DNA from: Peptococcaceae bacterium
Lineage (GTDB): Bacteria; Bacillota; Desulfitobacteriia; Desulfitobacteriales; Desulfitobacteriaceae
DNA: 14,663 bases
Assembly: GCA_031289815.1 (NCBI GenBank)
Contig: JAITOS010000070.1
Coordinates: forward strand, 1-14,663
Direction of reading: 5' to 3'
Positions 13,720 to 14,663 of this stretch are shown here, piece after piece (within the stretch, counting starts at the first letter, position 1; every line of letters starts with the position of its first letter). The notes below the pieces were generated by a model that saw only the letters and a program-made list of their open reading frames with translations, had not been told where the DNA came from and did no database searches. A program made the position numbers and the translations under genes.

Positions 13720-14613
13720 TCACCTACCATCCCCTTGCCGTTGCAGAGCCTCGCGCATTTTGACCGCGAGCTTATCGCAAACCTCGTCCGGGTGCGTCAC
13801 CATCAGCATATGGCCGCCGGTGTGGAAGGTCACCAGTTCTTTATACGGCGCACGCAACCGCTCGAATACAAGCCGCGTATACTCCGCGGTGAAGAGCTTG
13901 TCGCCACTATCCGCCAGAACATAGACCGGACAGCGCAGGGAACCGTCGGTTATCGCGGGGAATCTTGTGGTGAACAGGCTTGCCAGAAAATGCAGGGAGT
14001 AGCGAGACAGGCACAAATCGTCGCGTTTCACGTTTTCCCATATCGCCGCGTCCTCGCTGATTCTCTCGGGATTCAGGTAAAAACCGAGCGGTAAGCTCAA
14101 ATTCGGCAGCAACCGCAACCGCGCCATAAGACGTACCGCGCCTTGCGTGGGACGGTAAATGCAGCGCAACCATTGCGGAAAGCGCGATATGCCTATGGAT
14201 TCGGGAAGCTCCGAGAGCAGCATGTTGTGGGGGAAGGCGGCCGCGACGCGTCTGTCTTCCGCGGCAAGCGCGGCGGTGACAATCCCGCCTTGACTGGAGC
14301 CGAATACAATCACCGAAAGACTTGGGTATCGCTCCAAGGCGAATGTTACCGCGTCGCGGCTATTTTCCACGATGTCCCGCAAGGTATAGCGGCGTACCTC
14401 GCGCGGACTTTTGCCGTGTCCGATCGGGTGTACTCCCACGACGGCGAAGCCGCGTTCCGCAAAGCCGCGTAGCAGCGGTTCGTAGAACAGCGGGTGTGTC
14501 ATCGTCGCCGGGATAAAGATAATCGTAGCCTCCGGCTCGGCGGGTTCCCAAACCGACAGGACAATGCGCGTCCCGGCGAACGGAATTTCGCATTCCGCGT
14601 ATTTTGTGTTCAT
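13720..14613 (-). CDS. Alpha/beta hydrolase (serine hydrolase, lysophospholipase/S33-like)
   Basis: This 297-residue cytoplasmic-looking alpha/beta hydrolase has no signal peptide. The oxyanion-hole region is in IIFIPATMTH, and GVHPIGHGKSP resembles the HGxS segment of the family. The nucleophile elbow is FGSSQGG (Ser at about 106 in GSSQG), the acid is in VLADSGDKLF and the histidine in TGGHMLMVTHPDEV, so the triad is complete. A helical cap of about 100 residues lies between the nucleophile and the acid. Substrate cannot be inferred. Its ATG overlaps the TGA of an upstream minus-strand frame (ATGA), suggesting a two-gene unit. A hand count of 14221-14460 gives 150 G/C of 240, higher than the UPF0182 or membrane-pair region appears, which may point to a different origin for this end. 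Confidence 0.88.
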   Translation of the reverse strand: MNTKYAECEIPFAGTRIVLSVWEPAEPEATIIFIPATMTHPLFYEPLLRGFAERGFAVVGVHPIGHGKSPREVRRYTLRDIVENSRDAVTFALERYPSLSVIVFGSSQGGIVTAALAAEDRRVAAAFPHNMLLSELPESIGISRFPQWLRCIYRPTQGAVRLMARLRLLPNLSLPLGFYLNPERISEDAAIWENVKRDDLCLSRYSLHFLASLFTTRFPAITDGSLRCPVYVLADSGDKLFTAEYTRLVFERLRAPYKELVTFHTGGHMLMVTHPDEVCDKLAVKMREALQRQGDGR

Positions 14614-14663
14614 CGTACCGGCTCCGTAAGATAGCGCCGCATGGCCGTCAATCGCGCCGCGCC
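14610..14663 (-). CDS. C-terminal end of an upstream minus-strand gene (partial)
   Basis: From the window edge an open frame of 17 codons (GAARLTAMRRYLTEPVR) ends in TGA at 14612-14610, overlapping the ATG of the hydrolase by the ATGA arrangement typical of coupled genes. Only this tail is visible, so the product is unknown. GGAG inside it serves as a weak ribosome binding site for the hydrolase. An open frame this short could be chance; the overlap and composition favour a real gene. Confidence 0.45.
   Translation of the reverse strand, partial: GAARLTAMRRYLTEPVR

Noticed and set aside
13735..14094. Plus-strand frames opposite the hydrolase
   Set aside because: The minus-strand frame holds the GSSQG, DSGD and GGH motifs in order; the plus-strand frames are rich in chance open reading from high G/C.
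1..14663. CRISPR array, insertion sequence, phage or toxin-antitoxin genes
   Set aside because: No regularly spaced repeats, transposase or integrase motifs, or small paired genes were found on either strand.

Overview
The window looks like a stretch of chromosome from a Firmicutes-type bacterium, probably Clostridia or Negativicutes. The reasons are strong AGGAGG-type ribosome binding sites with several TTG/GTG starts, a UPF0182 protein, a SpoVD/FtsI-like class B penicillin-binding protein with a single PASTA repeat, a PepV-type dipeptidase, M42 aminopeptidases and a tRNA with encoded CCA. The exact lineage cannot be fixed from the sequence alone. No mobile element, CRISPR array or phage gene was seen.

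Layout. (1) 34-1266 is a short-form NAD-type malic enzyme. (2) 1299-3155 holds two unrecognised membrane-anchored proteins in the same direction, which meet a large UPF0182 membrane protein (3163-5904, minus) tail to tail with 7 bases between them. (3) A divergent intergenic region leads to a small Met/Cys-rich LysM protein (6093-6521). (4) 6522-6793 is a structured intergenic region. It contains a hairpin, a 66-nt long imperfect hairpin that competes with a terminator-like hairpin, and a good promoter (TATAAT). (5) 6794-13385 is a tightly packed, probably single operon: class B PBP, PepV-like dipeptidase, and three consecutive, diverged M42 metallo-aminopeptidases. (6) 13516-13591 is tRNA-Lys(CTT), followed by back-to-back terminators serving both directions. 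(7) An alpha/beta hydrolase lies on the minus strand, translationally coupled (ATGA overlap) to the last codons of another minus-strand gene running off the right edge. This end is more GC-rich than much of the window.

How the genes may work together. The PBP crosslinks or elongates septal or spore peptidoglycan, while the four peptidases complete intracellular peptide breakdown. Their shared transcription unit suggests coupling of wall synthesis with peptide (possibly wall-peptide) turnover, but this is inference. Several starts are reassigned here on ribosome-binding-site evidence: malic enzyme TTG 34, UPF0182 TTG 5904, PBP GTG 6794, PepV ATG 8808. No clearly new system is proven. The best candidates for a second look are the mutually exclusive hairpins before the PBP operon, the three-gene M42 array, and the Met/Cys-rich LysM protein.
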